Assembly (NCBI GenBank): GCA_009996675.1 | Contig: JAACZQ010000009.1 | Location: 1 to 64,000, forward strand | Reading direction: 5' to 3' | Source: Chitinophagaceae bacterium | Lineage (GTDB): Bacteria > Bacteroidota > Bacteroidia > Chitinophagales > Chitinophagaceae | DNA length: 64,000 bases | Shown here: positions 26,378-34,512 of the stretch, piece by piece | How the letters are laid out: every line of letters begins with the position of its first letter | How positions within the stretch are numbered: position 1 is the stretch's first letter | The notes under the pieces: model-generated | What the model was told of the DNA's origin: nothing | The model's database searches: none | The model's input: the letters and a program-made list of their open reading frames with translations, nothing else | Position numbers and translations under genes: made by a program

Positions 26378-26545
26378 TGTGGGGTGATGAAATTTTCGGC
26401 AGACATGCCCTCTTGTCTCGGGGGTGAGGATAACAGGATAAACTTAGCATAGAGCCCCCAACGGTTCCGTTGGGGTCCAGGGTCGACCACTGAACTTTGT
26501 GCTTCTGCTAACTGCCTCGTGGAGGTTCGATCCCTCCCCCTACAG
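26378..26545 (+). ncRNA. structured RNA with tRNA-like ends, possible compact tmRNA
   Basis: A 168-nt candidate. The 5' TGTGGGG (26378-26384) pairs with 3' CCCTACA (26538-26544) as a 7-bp acceptor stem with one G-T. Next to it is a T-arm: GGAGG, loop TTCGATC, CCTCC (26521-26537). After the acceptor, ATTTTCGGCAG resembles the tmRNA D-region. A frame GGT GAG GAT AAC ... GCA TAG (26423-26452) would encode GEDNRINLA, similar at its start to Bacteroidota tmRNA tags, and is followed by GAGCCC and the hairpin CCCCAACGG/CCGTTGGGG. A terminator (26550) follows directly. It is about half normal tmRNA length and lacks an ALAA tag end, so it could be a degraded copy or another RNA. Confidence 0.35.
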
Positions 26546-26549
26546 CATT

Positions 26550-26578
26550 AAGCCACGCAGCAATGGGTGGCTTTTTTT
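26550..26578 (+). terminator. intrinsic terminator of the RNA candidate
   Basis: AAGCCAC (26550-26556) pairs with GTGGCTT (26567-26573), followed by a run of T to 26578. It sits 5 bp after the tRNA-like 3' end. Confidence 0.7.
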
Positions 26579-26646
26579 ATTGTCGTAATCGATGCTTCTG
26601 CTAACTGTCCGCCTCAGGCGGATTCGATCCCTCCCCCTACAGCATT

Positions 26647-26674
26647 AAGCCACGCAGCAATGGGTGGCTTTTTT
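26647..26674 (+). terminator. second repeat copy of the terminator
   Basis: Same stem AAGCCAC/GTGGCTT and T-run as the first copy, in the second repeat unit. Confidence 0.6.
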
Positions 26675-26741
26675 ATTGTCGTAATCGATGCTTCTGCTAA
26701 CTGTCCGCCTCGGCGGATTCGATCCCTCCCCCTAAAGCACT

Positions 26742-26770
26742 AAGCCACGCAGCAATGGATGGCTTTTTTA
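26742..26770 (+). terminator. third repeat copy of the terminator, slightly decayed
   Basis: The stem is reduced to AAGCCA/TGGCTT by a G to A change, followed by a T-run. Confidence 0.5.
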
Positions 26771-26835
26771 TTGTTGCAATCGATGCTTCTGCTAACTGTC
26801 CGCCTCAGGCGGAAAGGCTTTTCATTAATCAACAC

Positions 26836-27654
26836 TCACCGCTCTTCTCTCCCCAGCCACAGCAATGCATTTAGCAATAACCGATTCTGCACCACACTGC
26901 TGAAGGAAGAGGATAAAGCCTTATTGGTTCCGCCATAATCCATATCGTTATGCCCCATATTCATATATATCATACGGTATTTGCTGTTCGTCCACACCAC
27001 CGGGTAATAGCCACTATGCCATATTTCATGGGCTTTGGGACCGGTGCCCAGGGGAAAACTGGCTGAGTCAATGGATAAGAGAATACAGATATCTGGGTTA
27101 TATCGAAGGTCTTTTTCCCAACGATACCATTCATTGGGTGCAGTGCGGAAAGTGTCCGGAATATTTTGTAAAACCGGGTGACCAGCACCCTCCTTCCGCA
27201 AGATGGCTGCCGTAGGCCGCCAGGTATTACTCAGGTATTGTCCGGTTCCGAGTAAGCGGTTATGATACCAGTCCCAGTCCTGCGGATAAGCCGAGGGTGT
27301 TAAGGCAAAAGCCGAAAAATGAAACCCGATAAACCCACCACCCTTTTCCATATAATCCTCAAAAGCAGCCCTTTGTTCCGGTGCTTCGGGGCGGGTATCC
27401 AGGAAAAGAACCACCTGGTATGATTGCAGGAAATCGGCATTAAGATGTTGCCAGTTACTGGTAGTATCGTATTGAAAATGATATTTCTTAGCCTGCTCCG
27501 GGAACCAACGATTCGCTTCTGCCACAAATGAAATATGCGCCGGGTCGTTTTTCCCCGTAAAAAATGCAATCACTTTAAATGGCTTTTGTCCCGCTACCGC
27601 AGTACAGTAAAGGGAAATAAAGAGCAGGGATTTGAAAGCAGCAGAACGCAGCAT
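26836..27654 (-). CDS. ThuA-like domain secreted protein
   Basis: 272 residues. A signal peptide (about 1-22, ending near AVAG) is followed by a class-I-glutamine-amidotransferase-like fold typical of ThuA: PFKVIAFFTGKNDPAH, YQVVLFLDTR, YMEKGGGFIGFHF and a C-terminal YRMIYMNMGHNDMDYG. ThuA-type proteins are linked to sugar (trehalose-type) metabolism in other bacteria, but the reaction is not established. A single gene next to the repeat array. No sugar genes adjoin it. Confidence 0.85.
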   Translation of the reverse strand: MLRSAAFKSLLFISLYCTAVAGQKPFKVIAFFTGKNDPAHISFVAEANRWFPEQAKKYHFQYDTTSNWQHLNADFLQSYQVVLFLDTRPEAPEQRAAFEDYMEKGGGFIGFHFSAFALTPSAYPQDWDWYHNRLLGTGQYLSNTWRPTAAILRKEGAGHPVLQNIPDTFRTAPNEWYRWEKDLRYNPDICILLSIDSASFPLGTGPKAHEIWHSGYYPVVWTNSKYRMIYMNMGHNDMDYGGTNKALSSSFSSVVQNRLLLNALLWLGREER

Positions 27655-27765
27655 CGGGATTTCTGTTAATGGTCTTTTAAAGATAGTAAAACCAGGGCTT
27701 GTACTTTTTTGAAACAGGGTTCTTTCAGCAGATCGTTTTATTTTAGCAGCCCGAAGAACCCTGAC

Positions 27766-28584
27766 ATGAGCAGCTCCGCTAAATCTTTTACTTATACCCT
27801 GGTTGCATCGGTGGTCACATTTGGATTGATGTCGGCCCTGGTAACCCGGTCTTCCGTAACCAAAGGCCCCGGCATAGCATCCTTTGCCGCAACGGAAGAG
27901 CCTGTAAAAAAGAAATTACCGCTTAAATACATCTACCTGAGCTTCGATGATGGCCCCCTGCATGGGAGCGATCGGATCGACAGTATTGTCAAAGCCGAAC
28001 GCATTAAAATCAGTGTATTCCTGGTGGGACGACAGTTGCAGGTGAGTAAACAGCTGGGGGAATACGTTAAAATGTATGAGGAAAATCCTTTTGTGGAATC
28101 CTATAACCACAGTTATTCGCATGCAAACAGTCATTACCAATCCTATTACAAAGACCCTGTTCAGGTACTAAACGATATCATCAAAAACGAAGAGGCTTTG
28201 AAGCTTCATTTCAAAATTGTACGTTTACCCGGACGGAATATCTGGCGTGTGGGTAACCGCAAAAGAGATGATGGTAATAGTGGTGCGGCGGCGGCAGATA
28301 CCCTGGCCGCACATGGCTATACGTTATACGGATGGGACCTGGAATGGCGGCACGACCCCAAAACAGGCAAACCCACGCAAACAGCCGATTCCATAGCCCG
28401 TGCAGTGGAAAGTCGTTTAGAAGCCGGAGGCACATTCACCAAAGACCATATTGTTTTACTCATACATGATGAAATGTTCCGGGAAGAACTGGCTGGCAAT
28501 GAGCTATACCAACTGATCCGGAAACTGCGCAGCCATGAGAATTATGTGTTTGAACACCTGCGTTTCTATCCCACCAAACCATAG
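27766..28584 (+). CDS. polysaccharide deacetylase (NodB-like)
   Basis: 272 residues from the ATG at 27766; the frame also opens with a TTG at 27709, which would add an unlikely N-terminus. One N-terminal membrane or signal segment (about 8-28) is followed by a NodB domain: IYLSFDDGPLHG carries the catalytic Asp pair, NHSYSHANSHY the metal His residues, RLPGRNIWR the third motif and a late LLIHDEMF the final His. It removes N- or O-acetyl groups from a cell-wall or surface polysaccharide in the periplasm. Only 29 bp separate it from the next gene. Confidence 0.88.
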   Translation: MSSSAKSFTYTLVASVVTFGLMSALVTRSSVTKGPGIASFAATEEPVKKKLPLKYIYLSFDDGPLHGSDRIDSIVKAERIKISVFLVGRQLQVSKQLGEYVKMYEENPFVESYNHSYSHANSHYQSYYKDPVQVLNDIIKNEEALKLHFKIVRLPGRNIWRVGNRKRDDGNSGAAAADTLAAHGYTLYGWDLEWRHDPKTGKPTQTADSIARAVESRLEAGGTFTKDHIVLLIHDEMFREELAGNELYQLIRKLRSHENYVFEHLRFYPTKP

Positions 28585-28613
28585 GATAGCCGCCGGGTTT
28601 TAAATAACCAACC

Positions 28614-29177
28614 ATGGCACTTACCAAAACTGCACGCATCCTGCTCACCGGTGCCAATATCTGGTACTTTGGCGAAGGCATGATGGGACCACTGTTTGCG
28701 GTATTTGCAGAAAAAGTAGGTGGCGATATTTTAGACATTACCTGGGCCTGGGCCACTTACCTCGTTATCACCGGACTGCTCTATATTCTCGTAGGCAGGC
28801 TGCTCAATAACAAACCCTACCAGGCCAAAGCCATGGTACTGGGTTACAGCCTCAATGCTTTGTTCACTTTCGGCTACCTGTTTGTACATTCTCCCCTGCA
28901 GTTATTCCTGGTGCAAGCCGGACTGGGTATGGCCGAAGCCATCGGAACCCCGGCCTGGGATGCACTGTATGCTAAAAGTCACAGTGAAGAGATGGACAGT
29001 TATGCCTGGGGGCTTTCAACCGGGCAATCACAGATTGTTACCGGTATTGCTTTTGCTATTGGCGGATTGATTACCCATTTTATCTCCTTCGAACTCTTAT
29101 TCATCACCATGGGCACTATTCAGGTGATGGCCGCACTGGCAACGGCAAGGATTCTGTTCATCAATAAAAGCAGCTAA
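28614..29177 (+). CDS. half-size MFS-like membrane protein
   Basis: 187 residues with six hydrophobic helices, about half of a normal MFS transporter. It starts with a typical first-helix region (ARILLTGANIWYFGEGMMGP) and has an MFS-like signature in FLVQAGLGMAEAIGTPAWDA. Nothing downstream continues the second half; the next gene is on the other strand, so this is not a simple frameshift. Short MFS-like proteins of this size are known and might work as dimers. The substrate is unknown. Confidence 0.7.
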   Translation: MALTKTARILLTGANIWYFGEGMMGPLFAVFAEKVGGDILDITWAWATYLVITGLLYILVGRLLNNKPYQAKAMVLGYSLNALFTFGYLFVHSPLQLFLVQAGLGMAEAIGTPAWDALYAKSHSEEMDSYAWGLSTGQSQIVTGIAFAIGGLITHFISFELLFITMGTIQVMAALATARILFINKSS

Positions 29178-29192
29178 AGTTTGTACCATCAT

Positions 29193-31772
29193 TTATCGGC
29201 CATTTTGTAATGGAAGAAACGTAAACATCCACTTTTGTACATTCTGCCAATCGCGCCCCTTGAATGAACCCATAGGTAATTTAAGCAATACGGTGTTCCA
29301 TCCTTTTTTCAACTGTAATGGATAAGGTGAACGATACTCATATCCTTCGTCGATTAAAGGTATTTCAGAATGCCCTATTTGTCCTCCCCTTTTCCAGTCA
29401 GGTGCAACTATTTCTTTCCCATTCAGCCACACTTTGCTCGAACGGGCATCCCAGGCATTTTTAGGTGGTGAGTCTGTTGCCGTGGATCTTGACAGATTAT
29501 TGAATCCAATCCAGAAGTTCTGCAGCTGATCCACATCACTCCAGATTTTTGTAGTGGCATAGTAAGTTTGATTTTCCTGCGGATTTTTCAATGCCCCCTT
29601 AATCAATGGAGCCCACCAATGTCTTAATACAACCGTCCCGCCAATTACAGATTGCTTAGGCTCTGCAAGAGATGAGCTATCCTGCCAGATGGTTTTTTCA
29701 ATAGCAAACTGCTGGTTCAATTTTCCCTGATTATAATAAGGGCCATAAATTGACCATTGCATTTGTGTTTGTTGTGCATAAGGGAAGGGTTGTTTTTTAA
29801 AATATAGTGTTTGGTGGTCAAGTAATTTCTGTTCAAACAAGCGAAAGCCATTTTCGTCGCCGTCCGAAATATTAGCAACCCATCCTTCTTGTCCGCCACC
29901 CACCCAGCTTCTTTCGGCAAAACTAACCATACCTGGATATACCGGATTCATACGCAAAACATCTGTTTCAGCGGCTTGCCTTCTATCGTTCCATACACAA
30001 AGTATACCGCCAAGTGCCTTGTCATCACCAGCCTTTTTACCCGCTATACGTCTGTTATAAATAGTAACGACTGATTCCAGCGGATCCATATGATTTAGGT
30101 ATAAGTGACGGGAATCGATATAGGCTATTTGTGTATCTGCTGTAATACGTTTTAAATCATCCATCCATAACTGCCTGATGACACTGGAACTAAAATTTCC
30201 ACCAGGCTCCCAGCCGATTACTTTTTTTCCGCTGGATTCCAACAGTGCAATTACTTCCGGAACAAATTTAGGATTGGTAATTTTCACTTCATCGGCCCCA
30301 ATATGTATGTAGGGAAGATCAATATAGGTATCACAGAACTCTGTTAGTATTTTTTTTACGATAGCCAAACCTGAATCTGTTTGCATATCTGTTTTAAAAG
30401 CCCGCTTAAATGCGGCGCTGTGGCCAGGCATATCTATTTCAGGAACAAACTGAATATGTCGTACCCGGCAATAGTCAATCAACTCTTTAATCTCTTCTAC
30501 TGTATAATACATCCCCTTATCTCGCAACATGTTATCAGGTGCTGTCAGAGCCGGATATAATTTACTTTCAAAGCGCCAGGCAATATCCTCCGTTGCATGA
30601 AAATGAAAAACATTTAACTTATACAATGCCATTCTATTTATCATTTCTTTCAGCAGTGGGATAGAAATATAATTTCTGCCAACATCAATCATAAATCCTC
30701 GAACGGGAAACGCAGGATGATCTTTTATAGTACAGGTGTTGACATAAACACCATCTTGCATTAATTGTTTGAGTGTTTGTATTGCATAGAAAATTCCATT
30801 ATTATCAACGGCCGTTATCAATATTTTTTTTGATGATACTGTTAACTGGTATGCACCTGTTGGTTGGGAAGGGACAACTGATTTTACAAGTGATATTTGA
30901 ATATAGGGTGAAATAGTATCTATAGTTGTTACCAAGCTTGTCTTTATTCCCAATTGCTGCATACTCTGTTGCAGACTGATGGCTTCACCTATGACTGCCG
31001 AATCCTGTACTACTATATTATGGCTCTGATATAATGGGAAATACTCATTACCCCATTCAAGCTTATCAGGCGTTGGAATAATAGCTGGCTTAAGAGAAAC
31101 ATCATATACGTAAGGATATAAAACCGATTTCCAAAGCAAATATCCTTTTCCATTCAAGTGCAGTCCATCATTTGTGTATTCCGGGTTTAATTTGTCGGAC
31201 TGTGCACAAAATCTGTCGTATAAATTAATAAACGAAAAGCGGGTTTTATCCGATTTCCTACTCAGCAAAGCGTTCGCTTCCTTGATTTCTGAAACGCGAT
31301 TACTATGTCCATTGAATTTTTTAAAGTCGCCATTTACCGGTAAAATACTCTCTACAAATATCTGAGTAGCGGGGCTTTGTTTATTGATAACCTGAACGAT
31401 CAGATGAATATTTTTCACCAAACTATCGGGAGTAATTCCTCTGGCAAGATCATTCACACCAATCATCAGAAACACTTTGTCTGGCTTATGTAAAGCAATC
31501 TGGTTGATCCGATAAAGTACACCAGCTGAAATATCACCACTGATTCCCCTATTTTTTATTCGAATGTCATCAAACAATTCACTCCATTCACCTCCCTCAG
31601 TAATACTATCTCCGATAAAAAAAATCTCCTGCCCGGTTTTGGGCAACATCTGAAACTGACTCGAACGCTGGTAATAATAAGTATTAAATAAGGTATTGGC
31701 TTCATCCCGAACAGGTTGTGCAGCCAGGTTAATAACCATGTAAAGAGAAATACAGAGAAATCGAAATTTCAT
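29193..31772 (-). CDS. SGNH esterase-GH20 beta-N-acetylhexosaminidase fusion
   Basis: 859 residues. The signal peptide ends near LAAQ. The N-terminal SGNH-hydrolase domain (about 20-230) has FFIGDSITEGGEW (nucleophile Ser), GISGDISAG, IGVNDLARG and NDGLHLNGKGY (Asp/His). A GH20 domain follows (about 250-640): small N-terminal domain, then VRGFMIDVGRNYISI, HFHATEDIAW and catalytic Asp-Glu in HIGADEVKI. The last 200 residues look like a carbohydrate-binding/PL-like tail with PYPLQLKKGWNTVLLKLP. It would de-esterify glycans and release terminal GlcNAc/GalNAc in the periplasm. It overlaps the esterase gene by an ATGA; last gene of the sialic-acid operon. Confidence 0.88.
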   Translation of the reverse strand: MKFRFLCISLYMVINLAAQPVRDEANTLFNTYYYQRSSQFQMLPKTGQEIFFIGDSITEGGEWSELFDDIRIKNRGISGDISAGVLYRINQIALHKPDKVFLMIGVNDLARGITPDSLVKNIHLIVQVINKQSPATQIFVESILPVNGDFKKFNGHSNRVSEIKEANALLSRKSDKTRFSFINLYDRFCAQSDKLNPEYTNDGLHLNGKGYLLWKSVLYPYVYDVSLKPAIIPTPDKLEWGNEYFPLYQSHNIVVQDSAVIGEAISLQQSMQQLGIKTSLVTTIDTISPYIQISLVKSVVPSQPTGAYQLTVSSKKILITAVDNNGIFYAIQTLKQLMQDGVYVNTCTIKDHPAFPVRGFMIDVGRNYISIPLLKEMINRMALYKLNVFHFHATEDIAWRFESKLYPALTAPDNMLRDKGMYYTVEEIKELIDYCRVRHIQFVPEIDMPGHSAAFKRAFKTDMQTDSGLAIVKKILTEFCDTYIDLPYIHIGADEVKITNPKFVPEVIALLESSGKKVIGWEPGGNFSSSVIRQLWMDDLKRITADTQIAYIDSRHLYLNHMDPLESVVTIYNRRIAGKKAGDDKALGGILCVWNDRRQAAETDVLRMNPVYPGMVSFAERSWVGGGQEGWVANISDGDENGFRLFEQKLLDHQTLYFKKQPFPYAQQTQMQWSIYGPYYNQGKLNQQFAIEKTIWQDSSSLAEPKQSVIGGTVVLRHWWAPLIKGALKNPQENQTYYATTKIWSDVDQLQNFWIGFNNLSRSTATDSPPKNAWDARSSKVWLNGKEIVAPDWKRGGQIGHSEIPLIDEGYEYRSPYPLQLKKGWNTVLLKLPMGSFKGRDWQNVQKWMFTFLPLQNGR

Positions 31773-33295
31773 CGGATGCTGATTTTAAATGTCGATGCTG
31801 GCAGGCCTTCCGAATTAATCAGATTACCAGTAGCATAGGGCTGCCAGGAATAGTATACCAGTTTAGGTTTTGTTTTATGATCTACTGTTAATATGACTTT
31901 ACTACCGGCTATTTTTGCTGACTTGATTTTACTATCGGGAATTGAAAATCCGGCAACTGGATCATTGTTATTGGTTTTCAGTGATGAACCAACATATTGA
32001 AATTGAATAATGACCTTCCCTGCTGTATATTTAGCAACTGTAGGCAGCGGACCTGATACAATTTGCTTCTGTTTATATTCATTAAGCAGTGCCCATCTGG
32101 CCAGCCTTTTCCCCACTTCACGTTTATTGGTTGGATGTACATCATTCAACGCTCCAATATCGCTGGTAACAGCCATGCCGGTACGCGGAATATACGCAAG
32201 CATTTTTCTTTGTTCATTTCGAAATTCAGGCCAAAGCTGACTTTTGTACGAGGTAGTATCTATTGAAGACAATTGCACAAAATAAAAAGGTAATGAAGGG
32301 TTCTTCCATTTGTTTCGATAGTCTTGCACCATCAGTGCTGTTAACCTGCCATATTCTTCTACCCTTGCCATTTCTTGTGCATTGCTTTCTCCCTGGTAAC
32401 AAATAATACCACAGATAGGCAGGTTAATGCGTGGATGTATACCTGATGCATATGCAAAACCAGGCTTATATGCGTGGTTCTTACCCATTTCATCGGAAAT
32501 AACATTAGGCAGTGCCCCAACATTTTGTTCACCCCGATCCCGAACCCATACCGGAATGGAATTATTCTTTAGCCAGTTGCCAGTCACTTTTGTGGCGAAT
32601 TGTTTATTTTGCTGTAATGCTCTGATATCTATAAAAGTTTCCAAAGGAGCTCCACCAATGGAAAGATTTATCAGTCCTACTGGCACACCTGTTCTTGTTA
32701 TAATTTCCTTCCCAAAATAATAAGACACTGCGCTCATATTTTTCCGGCTATTACTGTCGCACTCTTCCCAACAGCCTTGATAAAACCGGGTCGTATTCAA
32801 ACTTGCTAATACCGAGTCTGTATAAGGCTTAGCATAAATATTTTTACCGGCATAAACCGGATTATAAATACGCAGGTTTGGAGGGGCTCTTTCTGATTTT
32901 TCTTCACTGAAAAATTGTTCATTTATCAAAGGCCATTCCATATTACTCTGCCCTATGCAAAGCCAAACATCACCTACCAGAATATTTTGTACTGTAACAG
33001 AATCAATACCAGCAGTAACAAGCAAAGTAGCGGGGCTCCCATTGGCTGGCTGTGATTTTAATACCAAGAGCCAGGTTGAATCAGTTTTGATTTTTCCTGT
33101 TATTTTATCGCCATGAAAGCTCACTGAAACACTGGTTCCCGGATTACCTTTACCCCAAACTGTAATGGGCTTATTGCGTTGCAATACCATATTGGTTGAA
33201 AAGGCCGGATCAATTTGTAAAGACACCTGTGCAGATGAGGATGTCAGAAAAAATATACCTGCATGGAAGAGTAACAGCATTAAAGACCTGTTCAC
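31769..33295 (-). CDS. sialate O-acetylesterase
   Basis: 508 residues. Signal peptide (about 1-22), then the SASA family pattern: DPAFSTNMVLQRNKPITVWG, WLCIGQSNMEWPL with the nucleophile Ser in GQSNM, LINLSIGGAPLETF, ICYQGESNA and the C-terminal ALNDVHPTNKREVG that supplies the Asp and His. It removes acetyl groups from the hydroxyls of sialic acid so that the sialidase and lyase can act. Packed between the AGE epimerase (2-bp gap) and the GH20 fusion gene (ATGA overlap). Confidence 0.92.
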   Translation of the reverse strand: MNRSLMLLLFHAGIFFLTSSSAQVSLQIDPAFSTNMVLQRNKPITVWGKGNPGTSVSVSFHGDKITGKIKTDSTWLLVLKSQPANGSPATLLVTAGIDSVTVQNILVGDVWLCIGQSNMEWPLINEQFFSEEKSERAPPNLRIYNPVYAGKNIYAKPYTDSVLASLNTTRFYQGCWEECDSNSRKNMSAVSYYFGKEIITRTGVPVGLINLSIGGAPLETFIDIRALQQNKQFATKVTGNWLKNNSIPVWVRDRGEQNVGALPNVISDEMGKNHAYKPGFAYASGIHPRINLPICGIICYQGESNAQEMARVEEYGRLTALMVQDYRNKWKNPSLPFYFVQLSSIDTTSYKSQLWPEFRNEQRKMLAYIPRTGMAVTSDIGALNDVHPTNKREVGKRLARWALLNEYKQKQIVSGPLPTVAKYTAGKVIIQFQYVGSSLKTNNNDPVAGFSIPDSKIKSAKIAGSKVILTVDHKTKPKLVYYSWQPYATGNLINSEGLPASTFKISIR

Positions 33296-33297
33296 AA

Positions 33298-34500
33298 CTA
33301 ACGGTTAAATTGTCTTGAATTTTGTAAAACTTCTTGCATTAATTGTGCACAATACCATTCTTGCCGGGGCAAATGAAAAGGACCTTTGAATAAATTCCCC
33401 TTGGCTGTTTGTGCAATAGTCCCATCTCTGTGCAGATACCCGAACCATTCGCCATGTGTTTTATCGAGGAATTTTTCATAGGCATACTCATGTATCTGCT
33501 TATGCCACCGCGCATATTTTTCATTTTTTGTAAGCACATAAGCAAGCAGTGTTGCGATGATGGCTTCATTATGTGGCCACCAGAATTTCATATCTTGCCA
33601 ATACTCCTGAACAGGCTTATTGAATACATCGCGATAATATAAAATTCCGCCATACTCCTGATCCCATCCTCGTTCCCACATATAATCCAGCATGGCACAA
33701 CCTAATTTTATTAATCTTTGATCATTGCCTCTGCATTTAGCTTCATGCAGTATAAACCAGGCCCCTTCAATTGCATGGCCCGGATTCAGGGTCCTGCCAT
33801 CGATATGATCAATGATAGATCCATCTGGCGCAACCTGCTCCATAACGCATCGGATATCGTGTTTCACAAAATATTTTTCTATCTCCGCAATAAACTCCAT
33901 AATCAGTGCATCACAGTCAACATCCGGCAGATTGTAACGCAATTGCTGTGCAGTATTTAACAGGATCATAGGAACTCCTATTCCTTTCGACGGCCTGGTA
34001 TTCGTGTATTTGGCGGGCAATAATTCCGGGTGCCTGGCATACTCGACGCATCGGCTGAATATTTTTTTAGCAAGAGCAGCAGCTTCTTTGTCCCCACTTG
34101 CTTTGGCATAGGCGGCAGCTGCGATAACATAAAAGGTTTCTGAAAAAAAATATCGCCGTTTACGAATAGGTTTACCATCACGGGTTACGTGAAAAAACAT
34201 CCGTCCATCGGTATCAAAGCAATATTTATTAAGAAATTCAAACCCGATCCGGGCTGCTTCTAACCAGCTTTCTCTTGGTTCAATAGTATTGTAAAGTGTA
34301 GAAAGCATCCAAACGGCTCGCCCTTGTATCCAAACAGCTTTATCGTCGTCTATCAATGTTCCGTCAGCATCCCGCATAAACATAAATCCACCATATACTT
34401 CATCGACAGATCTCGGGAACCAAAATGCCATCGTTGAGTCTACTAATTGCTGATGATAAAATCGTTGCAATCGTTCAATATCTGTCAGTGAATAATGCAT
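33298..34500 (-). CDS. AGE-family N-acylglucosamine 2-epimerase
   Basis: 400 residues, cytosolic, with the alpha/alpha-barrel pattern of AGE: AVWIQGRAVWMLSTLYN, RRYFFSETFYVIAAAAYAKA, NPGHAIEGAWF (conserved His), KFWWPHNEAIIA and HRDGTI. The enzyme converts N-acetylmannosamine to N-acetylglucosamine, the step after the sialic-acid lyase, in the pathway described in Bacteroides. Renin-binding-protein-like homologues and mannose/cellobiose epimerases are alternatives, but the sialic context decides. No kinase gene for the product lies here. Confidence 0.9.
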   Translation of the reverse strand: MHYSLTDIERLQRFYHQQLVDSTMAFWFPRSVDEVYGGFMFMRDADGTLIDDDKAVWIQGRAVWMLSTLYNTIEPRESWLEAARIGFEFLNKYCFDTDGRMFFHVTRDGKPIRKRRYFFSETFYVIAAAAYAKASGDKEAAALAKKIFSRCVEYARHPELLPAKYTNTRPSKGIGVPMILLNTAQQLRYNLPDVDCDALIMEFIAEIEKYFVKHDIRCVMEQVAPDGSIIDHIDGRTLNPGHAIEGAWFILHEAKCRGNDQRLIKLGCAMLDYMWERGWDQEYGGILYYRDVFNKPVQEYWQDMKFWWPHNEAIIATLLAYVLTKNEKYARWHKQIHEYAYEKFLDKTHGEWFGYLHRDGTIAQTAKGNLFKGPFHLPRQEWYCAQLMQEVLQNSRQFNR

Positions 34501-34512
34501 AACCCTTTAGTT

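Larger units (their letters stand above)
26502..26812 (+). repeat. tandem repeat of the RNA 3' end (three copies plus a partial)
   Basis: A 93-96-bp unit begins at 26502, 26595, 26691 and 26786 (the last is cut after about 27 bp). Each unit starts CTTCTGCTAACTG. Complete units contain TTCGATCCCTCCCCCTA and AAGCCAC..GGCTTTTTT. Copy 1 has CCTCGTGGAGG where the others have a TCCGCC/GGCGGA palindrome, which destroys the T-arm. Only copy 1 can belong to a full RNA. The ThuA gene ends just beyond the array. Confidence 0.75.

Noticed and set aside
26378-26545. Ordinary tRNA with intron or long variable arm
   Set aside because: Acceptor and T-arm fit, but the putative anticodon arm (CCCTC, loop TTGTCTC, GGGGG) has a pyrimidine at position 37 and the remaining 90 bases do not fold as a variable arm. 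Kept only as an RNA candidate.
26502-26812. CRISPR array
   Set aside because: Repeat units of 93-96 bp are nearly identical along their whole length, with no variable spacers and no cas genes; they contain terminators and an RNA 3' end.
28614-29177. Frameshifted full-length MFS transporter
   Set aside because: After the stop at 29177 no second-half MFS sequence is found in any frame before the opposite-strand GH20 gene, so a simple frameshift does not explain the short length.
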